64,000 nt of DNA from Mycolicibacterium hodleri (GTDB taxonomy: Bacteria > Actinomycetota > Actinomycetes > Mycobacteriales > Mycobacteriaceae), in assembly GCF_025822245.1 (NCBI RefSeq), contig NZ_JACKTL010000026.1, forward strand, positions 124,001-188,000, given 5' to 3'. A program made the position numbers and the translations under genes. Positions 46,688-57,553 of this stretch are shown here, in pieces (position 1 is the stretch's first letter; the number at the start of each line of letters is the position of its first letter). Below the pieces are notes generated by a model. The model ran no database searches and had not been told where the DNA came from. It worked only from the letters and a program-made list of their open reading frames with translations.

Positions 46688-49291
46688 GTGGCACCACCCA
46701 TCTCGGTGGACCCGGCCGCGTTGGCGGCGATCGGTACCTCCGTTGCCGGCGAGGGAGACGCGATCGCCGCGGCCGTCGGCTCACTCGACTCGTCCCTGTC
46801 GGGTGCCGGCGCGCTGTTCGGACACGACGCGGCGGGTCTGATGTTCTCGCAGGGATACACCTCGTCGGGCAAGGCGCTGCTCGACGCCGCGGCATCGGCC
46901 GTCAACGCGGGACGTCGGGTGGGATTCGGCATTCAGACCTCCGCCGCGAACTACGGGCACGCGAACGCCTCCTCCACGGTCGGCGGAGGCACGTCGGCGG
47001 TCCCCGTGCCGGCGGCTCCGGCGGGGTTCAGCGCACCCGGCATGCCGCCGCCGCTGGGGTCCGGCGTTGCCGCACCGTTGGGCTGGTCGTTGGTGGAGGC
47101 CTTCGTCGGCGACGTATGGCCCGACGGCAACCCCGGTGAGATGCGCGCCGCGGCAGGCGCTTGGCGAAGCTTCGCCACGACCATCGGCGGCCTCGCCGGT
47201 CAGGTCGAGGCGGCCGGTCCCGGCCTGGGCGCCCAGCAGATCCCGGAGTCGGGCCAGATGACCGACGCCCTGGGAAAGATCAGTGGCGGCCTGACGCAGA
47301 TCGCCGCCGAGGCGCAGAAGCTGGCCACGTCCGTCGACGGATTTGCCGGCACGGTGGAGGCCACCCAAAACGCCGTGCGCAACCTCCTGCATCAGCTCAG
47401 CCCGTCGGGGGTGCTGGAGACCATCGGCGGCATCTTCACCGGACACAACCCGATGGACGAGATCCGCAAGATCGCCGACGAGATCAAGACGGTCCTGAAC
47501 AACATGAAGCGCGAAGCCGACGCGATGACCCAGCTCTTCAACCAGGGCATCAACGAGTTGGATTCCGCGACAAACTCCCTCGAGGCGTGGGCGACCAAGG
47601 AGTTCACCAGCGTCCTGGGTCAGGACGTCGGGGGCGCGCTGGCCTTCGAGTTCAACGCGCTCGTGGACGGGTCGGAGGGTGCGTTCAAGTTCGTCGCCGA
47701 GACGGCGCAGGGCATCGGTCAGCTGGATCCGACTCGGTTCCTCTACGACCCGTCCGGTGCGGCGAAGACGTGGGAGGGACTGGGCGAGACCGCCGCCGTC
47801 TTGACGAACCCGGCCCTGCTGGCGCAGAAGATCGCCAGCGATCCGCAGGGCGCCCTCGACACGGTCAAGGGCGTCGTCGACTGGAAGGACGTCGAAGCCG
47901 GGCATCCCTTCCGCGCCTTGGGGTACGACGTCGCCCAGGTGGGGTCCTTCTTGATCCCCGGGGCCGGCGAGGCCGACGCGGCAGCGGACGGTGCGGGGAT
48001 CGCCGGACGGGCGGCCTCGGCCGAGGAGCGAGCGGCGGCCGGTGCGGTGCGCGAGGGCGTCGCGGGGGCGGCGTCGGAGAGTGTCGCCACCCAGGCTGGT
48101 CGCGTCGCCAAGGACCTCGACGGCATCAAGGTGCCCGAGAGTTCTGCGCCCGGGGCGGCGCCGGGGGAATCGGCGCCAGTCGGCCGGCCGCCGGTGGACC
48201 CCCCGGCCGCTCCACGTCCGGATGCGCCCGGCGGGCGGGCGCCGGTCGACACCGCGCCACCTCGGGCTCCCGAACCCGAACCGCGCGTGGCAGAGCCGGT
48301 TTCACCGTCGTCGGCGGACCCCGCGCCGCCGCATTCGGGGGATTCCGTCGCGCCGCACGCCTCGGAAGCGCCCGCGCCGCACGCAGATGCGCCGGCCGCG
48401 CCTCCGCATTCCGCGGATCCGCCGCCCCCGTCGCACGGATCTGAGCCGGCGCAGGTCGCCGAGAGCAATCCGCGCTCATCGGGCGGACCCTTCGAGACCG
48501 GTTCCGCTGCAAGCGAACCCGCGGCGGCGGCCGGCGACGGCGGTGGGCTGTCGTCTGCTGCGGGGGCCGACGACAAGGTCCCTGTCAGCGTCGGCGCGCA
48601 CAGCGGGGAGGTCGGAGACGGTGCCGGGGGTTCGGGACACGCGTCTGGCGACCACGGGTCCGGTGGATCTGGCCATGATTCGAGCGGGTCCGGGCATGGA
48701 TCGGATGGTGGGTCCGGGCATGGGAGCCATGACTCTTCGGGGTCGTCGGGAGGCGATCAAACCCACGAGGATCTGGGTCACCACGATCACCACGATCATG
48801 CGCATCCGCACGAGAACTACGAGTTGCCGCCGCTGGACGCGGACGGCATGTACCCGCAGGGAAGCTTGCCGTCACTCGAAGACCTCCGTCATCTCACGAC
48901 TACCGATCCGAACTCGGCCTATTACTGGTCGGGGCGTGATGCCGACGGTATTGGTGTTGGACCAGACTGCTCAGGTATCGCTGAACGGATTGCGGAGGGC
49001 ACCCACGGCACGACGTTGGAGATGACGCTCACCGAAAACGGAATGAACGAGCTGCCGATCTGGAATCGTCACGATCCGGAGTCGGTGAGATTCTGGGAGG
49101 ATGCGTCGACCGCGTACGCGGACAATGCACGCGGCGACGTCACAGCGATCGTTGGAAGTGATCTGCGGCCGGGCAACATATGGCAAAATGTCGAAATACC
49201 GCGCCTCATGGAGAACCCTTATGTCACCCGTATCGTGCAGATTGACCCGGATACGGGCGAAATAACCATAATTTTCGAGCGAGGAGGCTAA
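46688..49291 (+). CDS. CpnT-like exported protein with a CD38/ADP-ribosyl-cyclase-like C-terminal toxin domain
   Basis: 867 residues from GTG 46688, 3 bases after the esxE-like stop. Residues 1-480 match the N-terminal domain of CpnT, including GW at 132-133, VWPDG and RAAAGAWR at 153-160. Residues 482-710 are a Pro/Ala/Ser then Gly/Ser/His linker with a His-rich run at 693-708. Residues about 712-867 are the toxin: Trp747 in YYWSG, Glu778 in TTLEMTL, Trp803 in RFWEDAS and Glu836 in NVEIPRL line up with the active-site residues of CD38 and Aplysia cyclase (CD38 Trp125, Glu146, Trp189, Glu226). This predicts NAD+ cleavage or cyclisation. TNT motifs are absent. Confidence 0.85.
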   Translation: MAPPISVDPAALAAIGTSVAGEGDAIAAAVGSLDSSLSGAGALFGHDAAGLMFSQGYTSSGKALLDAAASAVNAGRRVGFGIQTSAANYGHANASSTVGGGTSAVPVPAAPAGFSAPGMPPPLGSGVAAPLGWSLVEAFVGDVWPDGNPGEMRAAAGAWRSFATTIGGLAGQVEAAGPGLGAQQIPESGQMTDALGKISGGLTQIAAEAQKLATSVDGFAGTVEATQNAVRNLLHQLSPSGVLETIGGIFTGHNPMDEIRKIADEIKTVLNNMKREADAMTQLFNQGINELDSATNSLEAWATKEFTSVLGQDVGGALAFEFNALVDGSEGAFKFVAETAQGIGQLDPTRFLYDPSGAAKTWEGLGETAAVLTNPALLAQKIASDPQGALDTVKGVVDWKDVEAGHPFRALGYDVAQVGSFLIPGAGEADAAADGAGIAGRAASAEERAAAGAVREGVAGAASESVATQAGRVAKDLDGIKVPESSAPGAAPGESAPVGRPPVDPPAAPRPDAPGGRAPVDTAPPRAPEPEPRVAEPVSPSSADPAPPHSGDSVAPHASEAPAPHADAPAAPPHSADPPPPSHGSEPAQVAESNPRSSGGPFETGSAASEPAAAAGDGGGLSSAAGADDKVPVSVGAHSGEVGDGAGGSGHASGDHGSGGSGHDSSGSGHGSDGGSGHGSHDSSGSSGGDQTHEDLGHHDHHDHAHPHENYELPPLDADGMYPQGSLPSLEDLRHLTTTDPNSAYYWSGRDADGIGVGPDCSGIAERIAEGTHGTTLEMTLTENGMNELPIWNRHDPESVRFWEDASTAYADNARGDVTAIVGSDLRPGNIWQNVEIPRLMENPYVTRIVQIDPDTGEITIIFERGG

Positions 49292-49294
49292 TGG

Positions 49295-49585
49295 GTGGCT
49301 GACAAACAATTTGATGTGAGTGAAGCAATTGTGCTTTATCTGAAGAAGTACCCGGGTAAGAACACCGACGAGTTCGAATCAAAGTACGGGTTTGAGGCCG
49401 GGGTTGCGAAAGAGTCGGTTCGGGCATTGCTCGACGAAGCAATGCGGGTGAACCCCGATTGGTCGACGATGGATTTGAACGGTGCTGGAGATTTCGTGGA
49501 GTCGGTCATGTCCGAGCGCCATTCGGATTTGACCGCTAAGGCCTTGACTGCAATAGGAAACTACTACACTTATCAAATGCGCTAA
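49295..49585 (+). CDS. Candidate immunity protein for the cyclase-like toxin
   Basis: 96 residues from GTG 49295 with strong RBS GAGGAGG inside the toxin's last codons. Small, acidic and predicted mainly helical; I recognise no family. Its position, 3 bases after the toxin stop, equals that of the IFT immunity factor after cpnT in M. tuberculosis, but the sequence does not look like IFT. Codon use is markedly less GC-rich than the core genes, suggesting recent transfer with the toxin domain. Confidence 0.7.
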   Translation: MADKQFDVSEAIVLYLKKYPGKNTDEFESKYGFEAGVAKESVRALLDEAMRVNPDWSTMDLNGAGDFVESVMSERHSDLTAKALTAIGNYYTYQMR

Positions 49586-49798
49586 TTGTGGATTGCGGGT
49601 TGGGCGGTCGACGATCGGATTCCGTCACCCGCTACGTGGTTCCGCTGACGCCATCGCGTCGGACGAACTACTGGTCGGCCTGAGCAGGCGCAAGACTGCG
49701 TGCAATAGCTTGTTGGGCGGTGTGCGTTAGGGCAATGGAATTCATTATCGGGCGCCCGACACCCTGAGGCGCCGGGCGAAATCAAGTGGCGTCCCGAG

Positions 49799-50324
49799 GT
49801 GGATAGTGTGCAGATCTTCAATGGGCTCACCGAATGGGCGGCACTGGCAGGTTACGGTTTCACACCTGTAGGATCGCCAGACTCCGCGATATCCTGGACC
49901 GATCCGGGCGGTGAAATCCGGTTTTATATCCGGGGCGACGGGGCGGAGTCGTTCACGCTCTCCGTGGCGGAACGATTGCTTCCAAAGCAATTCGAGCTGT
50001 GTGGCATGTCATTGCGGACCATTGAGCGGTATCTTTTCGGTGTCTTCGGAACGAGTCTGCGTGCGAAGCGCGGGCGTCTTCGTCTGAAGGTTCGCTTCAC
50101 GCGAGGATCAGCTAGCGCCCGGGTATTCAATCGGCGAAATGGACACAGACGGTTATCTGTCCCTTCTGAACCCGAAAGGTTTGGTGGCCAGAGCGAGGGG
50201 ACGGGTAGGCCTCGCGGTGCTGGTGAAGCTTTCGCATCTGTTGTCGGCATCGGTCGAGGATTTGGAGGCGACTTTCAAAGCTCCTGCGGGGCATCCACCT
50301 TTTGATGACTCGTTCCGCTGCTGA
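49799..50324 (+). pseudogene. Frameshifted Imm61-like immunity gene
   Basis: From GTG 49799 one frame reads as the N-terminal part of an Imm61-like protein (GGEIRFYIRGD, LPKQFEL, SLRTIERYLFGVFGT, RLRLKVRF). At about 50099 similarity jumps to another frame (REDQLAPGYSIGEMDTDGY, then GLAVLVKLSHLLSASVEDLEATF) and ends at TGA 50322-50324. A net +1 or -2 base change would restore one gene of about 175 codons. Family recognition is from memory. It has no toxin partner next to it. Confidence 0.72.
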
Positions 50325-50457
50325 TTCGCCTTCTCGCCTCAACGACAGCACACGTGCCGACTTCGCTGTCTCGTTCTACGACGCCGATGGTTGCCGGGTG
50401 TTCGGGATGCGTGTGAACTCAGTCCGGTGGTCGATGAAGTTTCGTTCGAAAACCTAG
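50305..50457 (+). CDS. Small ORF of unknown status
   Basis: 50 codons from ATG 50305, overlapping the end of the Imm61-like remnant, with no clear RBS. The product contains DFAVSFYDADGCRVFGMR and matches nothing I know. It may be a fragment of another immunity-type gene or chance. Confidence 0.2.
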   Translation: MTRSAADSPSRLNDSTRADFAVSFYDADGCRVFGMRVNSVRWSMKFRSKT

Positions 50458-50506
50458 CGTTGTAAGGACCCGCCGCAGGACGTAACTTGAGCAAGAATCA
50501 AGGACG

Positions 50507-50715
50507 ATGGCCGAGACTTTCTCGAAGGCAGTAGAACGCATCATAGGACCTTCACTGCGCAGTAAAGGCTTCGTCCTCGACGCAATTGACGACGCCGCCG
50601 ACGAAGGGGGACGCATGGCGTCCCTCGTCTATTACCGCGCGGCAGACTGCCGGCTCCAGGAACTGACAGCGACTTCGAGGTCGCCCACTTGGCCGTGGTG
50701 ACGAGGTACGGCTAG
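50507..50715 (+). pseudogene. Decayed small ORF, frameshifted
   Basis: From ATG 50507 the frame reads MAETFSKAVERIIGPSLRSKG and on to DCRLQ, protein-like and well conserved in character, then turns to nonsense before a stop at 50701. Another frame continues sensibly from 50662 (TDSDFEVAHLAVVTRYG) to TAG 50715. This looks like a gene shortened by deletion and frameshift. Family not recognised; it lies in the same low-GC immunity remnant area. Confidence 0.5.
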
Positions 50716-50735
50716 GCCCAACGAGCCCCCGCGAG

Positions 50736-50784
50736 CGTGGAGTTGTTGGCGCGAGATCGCCGAGAAGTAGTGGAAAACTCCACG
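50736..50784. repeat. Inverted repeat upstream of comF
   Basis: CGTGGAGTT at 50736-50744 and AACTCCACG at 50776-50784 form 9-bp arms around a 31-base loop, between the decayed ORF and comF. It could be a hairpin or the edge of the inserted segment. Confidence 0.35.
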
Positions 50785-50832
50785 TTCGGGGAGAAAGAAA
50801 TGAGTGTCGGACCCCGTCGCGACACTTGACCC

Positions 50833-51459
50833 ATGCTGCTCGACCTCGTCCTTCCGCTGGAGTGTGGTGGCTGCGGGGCGCCGGGGACGCGATGGTGCCC
50901 GACGTGCGCCCAATCCCTCGCGGTGCACACCGACGAGCCACTCGTCATCACGCCCCGCCTCGATCCGGGCGTGCCGGTGTTCTCGCTCGGCCGGTATGCG
51001 GGGTCGCGCCGCGCGGCGATCATCGCGATGAAGGAACACGGCCGCACCGACCTCGTCGAGCCGCTCGCGGTCGCGGTGGCCGCGGGGCTGACCCGGCTCC
51101 TGACGTGGGGCGTCGTCGAGGCCCCGCTGACGGTGGTTCCCGCGCCCACCCGGCGGTCGGCGGCGCGGCGACGGGGTGGCGACCCGGTCACGGCCGTCGC
51201 GGAGGCCGCCGCCGTGCCCGGCACCGTCGTCGTCGCCGCCCTTCGGATGCGGGCCTTCACACGGGACTCGGTCGGGCTGTCGCCCGGGCAGCGGCAGCGC
51301 AACGTCGCGGGGCGAGTACGGGTCCGCGAGCGGGTGGGCGGCGAGGTGATCGTCGTCGACGACGTCGTGACGACGGGTGCCACGGCATGTGAGTCGGTCC
51401 GCGTCCTGCAAACCGCCGGTGTGCACGTTGCCGCGATCCTTGCCGTCGCGCACGCCTGA
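50833..51459 (+). CDS. comF: ComF-family phosphoribosyltransferase-like protein
   Basis: 208 residues from ATG 50833. N-terminal Cys pairs CGGC and CPTC suggest a zinc site; the C-terminal PRPP loop reads VIVVDDVVTTGATA. ComF is linked to DNA uptake in other bacteria, but its job in mycobacteria is unknown. Corresponds to Rv3242c, just upstream of the hpf and secA1 genes. Confidence 0.88.
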   Translation: MLLDLVLPLECGGCGAPGTRWCPTCAQSLAVHTDEPLVITPRLDPGVPVFSLGRYAGSRRAAIIAMKEHGRTDLVEPLAVAVAAGLTRLLTWGVVEAPLTVVPAPTRRSAARRRGGDPVTAVAEAAAVPGTVVVAALRMRAFTRDSVGLSPGQRQRNVAGRVRVRERVGGEVIVVDDVVTTGATACESVRVLQTAGVHVAAILAVAHA

Positions 51460-51760
51460 TCCGCAATCCGCGGCGCCGTCAGATTTCCACGAGATCAAAC
51501 CGGAATGAAGAACTGAGAACACGTGTGCCGAATATGTGGCACAGGCGGGTGAACACGGACTACCGTCGGGGCCAACCACCCGTGAACGACTCACGGCGGC
51601 GTCTAGAACCAATGGCGCCACATCGCCCGAAAAGCGAGGAGGTGAGCACTCGACACCTTGCGCCGCGGGCGGACTTCTATCGGGCTTCCCCCGGCGCGCT
51701 CCCGTTTTATGCCGGCACGCCGTTGCGCGTGCGACGCCGAGAGGAAGCGAGTTGCCAAGT
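51460..51760. other. 301-base leader region before hpf
   Basis: No gene supported. It contains the inverted repeat at 51524-51543 and an RBS (GAGGAAGCGAG, 51741-51751) for hpf. No convincing promoter could be assigned. Open frames through this stretch are shadows. Confidence 0.5.
51524..51543. repeat. Short inverted repeat in the hpf leader
   Basis: TGTGCC, 8 bases, GGCACA. Could be a regulator site or hairpin in the long hpf leader. Confidence 0.3.
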
Positions 51761-52429
51761 ATGTCAATACAATCCATGGACACCAACCAGTCAGCGATGG
51801 TGGGCGCCGAGGAGGAGTCGCACGACGGCCCCCGCGCCGAGGTCGTCGTCAAGGGCCGCAACGTCGAGATTCCCGACCACTTCCGCACCTACGTCTCCGA
51901 GAAGCTGGCGCGCCTCGAGCGCTTCGACCGCACCATCTACCTGTTCGACGTCGAACTCGACCACGAACGCAACCGCCGCCAGCGCAAGAACTGCCAACAC
52001 GTCGAGATCACGGCCAGGGGCCGAGGGCCAGTTGCGCGCGGCGAAGCCTGCGCCGACAGCTTCTACGCTGCGCTGGAGTCGGCGGTAAGCAAACTCGAGA
52101 ACCGCCTCCGGCGCAGCAAGGACCGCCGCAAGATCCACTACGGGGACAAGACGCCCGTGTCTCTCGCCGAGGCAACCGCACTCAACCACCTCCTCGAGCC
52201 GCTGTCCGCACCCGCCGAGGAGGAGACCCCGGCCCTCGACGATCACGAACCCGGCCGGATCGTGCGCACCAAGGAACACACCGCCACGCCGATGACCTGT
52301 GACGACGCGCTCTACGAGATGGAGCTCGTCGGCCACGACTTCTTCCTCTTCCACGACAAGGAAAGCGACAAGCCGACCGTCGTCTACCGCCGTCACGCCT
52401 ACGACTACGGACTCATCCGCCTGTCGTAG
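51761..52429 (+). CDS. hpf: Long-form ribosome hibernation promoting factor
   Basis: 222 residues from ATG 51761 with RBS GAGGAAGCGAG; the longer upstream frame is not supported. N-terminal S30AE/YfiA domain (VVVKGRNVEIPDHFRTYVSEKL) binds the small subunit, and the C-terminal domain (MTCDDALYEMELVGHDFFLFHDKE) drives 100S ribosome dimer formation in long HPFs. Corresponds to Rv3241c and precedes secA1. Confidence 0.94.
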   Translation: MSIQSMDTNQSAMVGAEEESHDGPRAEVVVKGRNVEIPDHFRTYVSEKLARLERFDRTIYLFDVELDHERNRRQRKNCQHVEITARGRGPVARGEACADSFYAALESAVSKLENRLRRSKDRRKIHYGDKTPVSLAEATALNHLLEPLSAPAEEETPALDDHEPGRIVRTKEHTATPMTCDDALYEMELVGHDFFLFHDKESDKPTVVYRRHAYDYGLIRLS

Positions 52430-52557
52430 CCGCGAGGCGCCGCGCAGCCGGCGCGACCGCCCCGTGCGGCGCGTCGGCTGTTCGGCCCGGCCAGTCACCT
52501 ACGATGGACCTCGTTTGAAGTATTACGAGTTCCATCGAGCCCACAGGGGAAATTAGC

Positions 52558-55428
<2,871 letters not shown>

Positions 55429-55432
55429 ACCG

Positions 55433-55453
55433 GGTCGGCGGAATCAGCCGACC
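55433..55453. terminator. Hairpin after secA1
   Basis: GGTCGGC, 7-base loop, GCCGACC, between the convergent secA1 and Rv3235-type genes. No U-tract. It overlaps the end of the minus-strand gene. Confidence 0.5.
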
Positions 55454-55986
55454 TGGAGGGCGACCATCACCCACCGGCCCTTGACCAATTCGACGCGGCC
55501 GGCGATGGCGCGGACGCGGCGTCCCCGCGAGTAGGTGGCGAAGACCTCTGCGGCCGCAGCTTCGCCGTCGAGCACGTGCACGGGCCGCAGCCGGACCCGT
55601 CGGAGCACGGCCGCGCCGTCGCGCGACCCCGCCGTGGTGAACGCCGCCACCGCGTCGAACAGTGCCGGTGCGACCAGTGGGCGGAGTTGGGCGACCGGGC
55701 GCCGCCGGTCCGACACCTCCAGGACGCGGCGCAGCGTGGTCTCGGCGAAGACGGCGGCGGCCCGTGGCGGCGGCTCCACGGCGTGGTCTGCGCCGGGCGG
55801 GGCCGTGGGCACCGATCGCAGTGGTCGCGACGTGTGGCGGTGCATGGCCGCGGACGAGGGCGGCGGGCAGGTGCCGAGCGGTGGCGGTTCGTAGTCCACG
55901 ACCGGCGAGGTGAACGAGGTACGACGAGTCGGTATGCGTGATGCGGTCACGGCTGCTCTCCAGCGGTCGAGGCGAATGGACGACAT
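55444..55986 (-). CDS. Rv3235-family protein
   Basis: 180 residues from ATG 55986; the much longer open frame to 57240 is a shadow of the acyltransferase gene. Pro/Arg-rich N-terminus, then a conserved C-terminal block with RPLVAPALFDAV and the ending VKGRWVMVALQVG. The family is actinobacterial and of unknown function; it lies between secA and the tgs gene as in M. tuberculosis. Confidence 0.78.
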   Translation of the reverse strand: MSSIRLDRWRAAVTASRIPTRRTSFTSPVVDYEPPPLGTCPPPSSAAMHRHTSRPLRSVPTAPPGADHAVEPPPRAAAVFAETTLRRVLEVSDRRRPVAQLRPLVAPALFDAVAAFTTAGSRDGAAVLRRVRLRPVHVLDGEAAAAEVFATYSRGRRVRAIAGRVELVKGRWVMVALQVG

Positions 55987-56118
55987 CTGCTGGAGAGGCG
56001 CAGACGATTCATGATCCCACGGCGTGGGGACACCTCCGCGCACCCGTAATGCGGCGCTCGGGTTTCGCCGGTTACCGTGGCTGGGATCGGGCGTGGAACG
56101 AAGGGAGGTGGGCGGGTC

Positions 56119-57528
56119 ATGGTGACGAGGTTGTCGGCCGCCGACGCGTCGTTCTATCGCCTGGAGAACACGGCCACGCCGATGTACGTGGGGTCGCTGT
56201 CGATCCTGCGAAAGCCGCGCACCGGGCTCAGCTACGAGACTCTGCTCGAGACGGTCGAACGGCGGCTGCCGCAGATTCCGCGGTACCGGCAGAAGGTGCG
56301 CGAGGTCGCCCGCGGACTGGCTCGCCCGGTGTGGATCGACGACCGTGACTTCGACATCACCTACCACATCCGCCGGTCCGCGCTGCCGTCTCCAGGCAGC
56401 GACGCCCAACTGCACGACCTCGTCGCACGGCTCGGCTCGCGGCCGCTCGACAAGTCCCGTCCGCTGTGGGAGATGTACCTCGTCGAGGGTCTGGCCAAGA
56501 ATCGCATCGCGATCTACACGAAGTCTCATCAGGCGCTGATCAACGGCATGACGGCGTTGGAGATCGGCCACGTGATCGCCGACCGCACCCAGAAGCCGCC
56601 GGAGTTCGGCGAGGACATCTGGATTCCGGCCCGAGAACCAAGTGACGCCCGGTTGGCCCTCGGCGCCGTGGGCGAGTTCGTCGCCCGGCCCGGGACGCAG
56701 TTGGAGGCGGTGCGCTCTGCGGTCGTGGAGACCGTCACCAGCACCGGGCAGCTGGCCGAGGCGGGGCGCAGGTTCGCCGTCGTCGCCCGCACGCTGGCGC
56801 GCGGCACCGCCCCGAGCAGTCCGCTCAACACGACGGTCTCGCGCAACCGGCGCTTCACGGTCGCCGGGCATCAGCTCGACGACTACCGGAAGCTGCGGGC
56901 GCGCTACGACTGCGACGTCAACGACGTCATCCTCGCGGTTATCGCCGGCGCGTTGCGCAACTGGCTGCTGTCCCGCGGGGAGCCGGTCACCACGTCGTCG
57001 ACGATTCGGGCGATGGTGCCCATGTCGGTCTACCCCGAGGCGGAGTTCGACGTGGCGGGGCCGGGTCAGGCGATCAGGGAGGTCTCGCCGTTCCTCGTCG
57101 ACCTGCCGACGGGCGAGGGCAACGCCGTGGTCAGGTTGTCGCAGATCGCCCATGCGACCGAGTCGCACTCGACGGCGGCCAGCCTGGTCGACGCCAGGAC
57201 CATCGTCACCTTGTCGGGGTTTGCCCCACCGACCTTGCACGCCATGGGAACTCGGGTTGCCACCAGCTTCTCGGCGCGGCAGTTCAACCTGTTGATCACC
57301 AACGTGCCCGGCGCGCAGAAGCAGATGTACCTCGCGGGGACCAAGCTGTTGGAGACCTACTCGGTGCCGCCGCTGCTCAACAAGCAGGTCCTCGCCATCG
57401 GGGTGACGTCCTACAACGGCATGCTCTACTTCGGCGTCAACGCCGACCGTGACGCGATGAGCGACGTCGACATGTTGCCCGCCCTGCTGCGGGAGTCGCT
57501 CGACGAATTGCTCGAATCGGCGCAGTAG
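56119..57528 (+). CDS. tgs3: Wax ester synthase/diacylglycerol acyltransferase-family protein with altered HHxxxDG motif
   Basis: 469 residues from ATG 56119 after GGAGGTGGGCGGG. WS/DGAT family proteins join acyl-CoA to diacylglycerol or alcohols for storage lipids. The family block PLWEMYLVEGL is clear, but the catalytic HHxxxDG reads HQALING (137-143): the second, catalytic His is Gln138 and the Asp is Asn142. Activity is therefore doubtful or uses another mechanism. By position it corresponds to the Rv3234c/Rv3233c pair. Confidence 0.82.
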   Translation: MVTRLSAADASFYRLENTATPMYVGSLSILRKPRTGLSYETLLETVERRLPQIPRYRQKVREVARGLARPVWIDDRDFDITYHIRRSALPSPGSDAQLHDLVARLGSRPLDKSRPLWEMYLVEGLAKNRIAIYTKSHQALINGMTALEIGHVIADRTQKPPEFGEDIWIPAREPSDARLALGAVGEFVARPGTQLEAVRSAVVETVTSTGQLAEAGRRFAVVARTLARGTAPSSPLNTTVSRNRRFTVAGHQLDDYRKLRARYDCDVNDVILAVIAGALRNWLLSRGEPVTTSSTIRAMVPMSVYPEAEFDVAGPGQAIREVSPFLVDLPTGEGNAVVRLSQIAHATESHSTAASLVDARTIVTLSGFAPPTLHAMGTRVATSFSARQFNLLITNVPGAQKQMYLAGTKLLETYSVPPLLNKQVLAIGVTSYNGMLYFGVNADRDAMSDVDMLPALLRESLDELLESAQ

Positions 57529-57541
57529 GTGCCGATCGAAC

Positions 57542-57547
57542 TACGAT
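57542..57547 (+). promoter_or_regulatory. Candidate -10 box of a leaderless ppk2 transcript
   Basis: TACGAT, 6 bases, then ATG 57554; no RBS. Confidence 0.5.
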
Positions 57548-57553
57548 CTGGCG

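Noticed and set aside
49586..49798. Possible remnant of a toxin C-terminus before the Imm61-like gene
   Set aside because: Short phrases such as YVVPLTPS can be read in one frame, but no family pattern could be supported.
55987..57240. Minus-strand extension of the Rv3235-family gene
   Set aside because: Shadow of the tgs-type gene; the family length fits the ATG at 55986.
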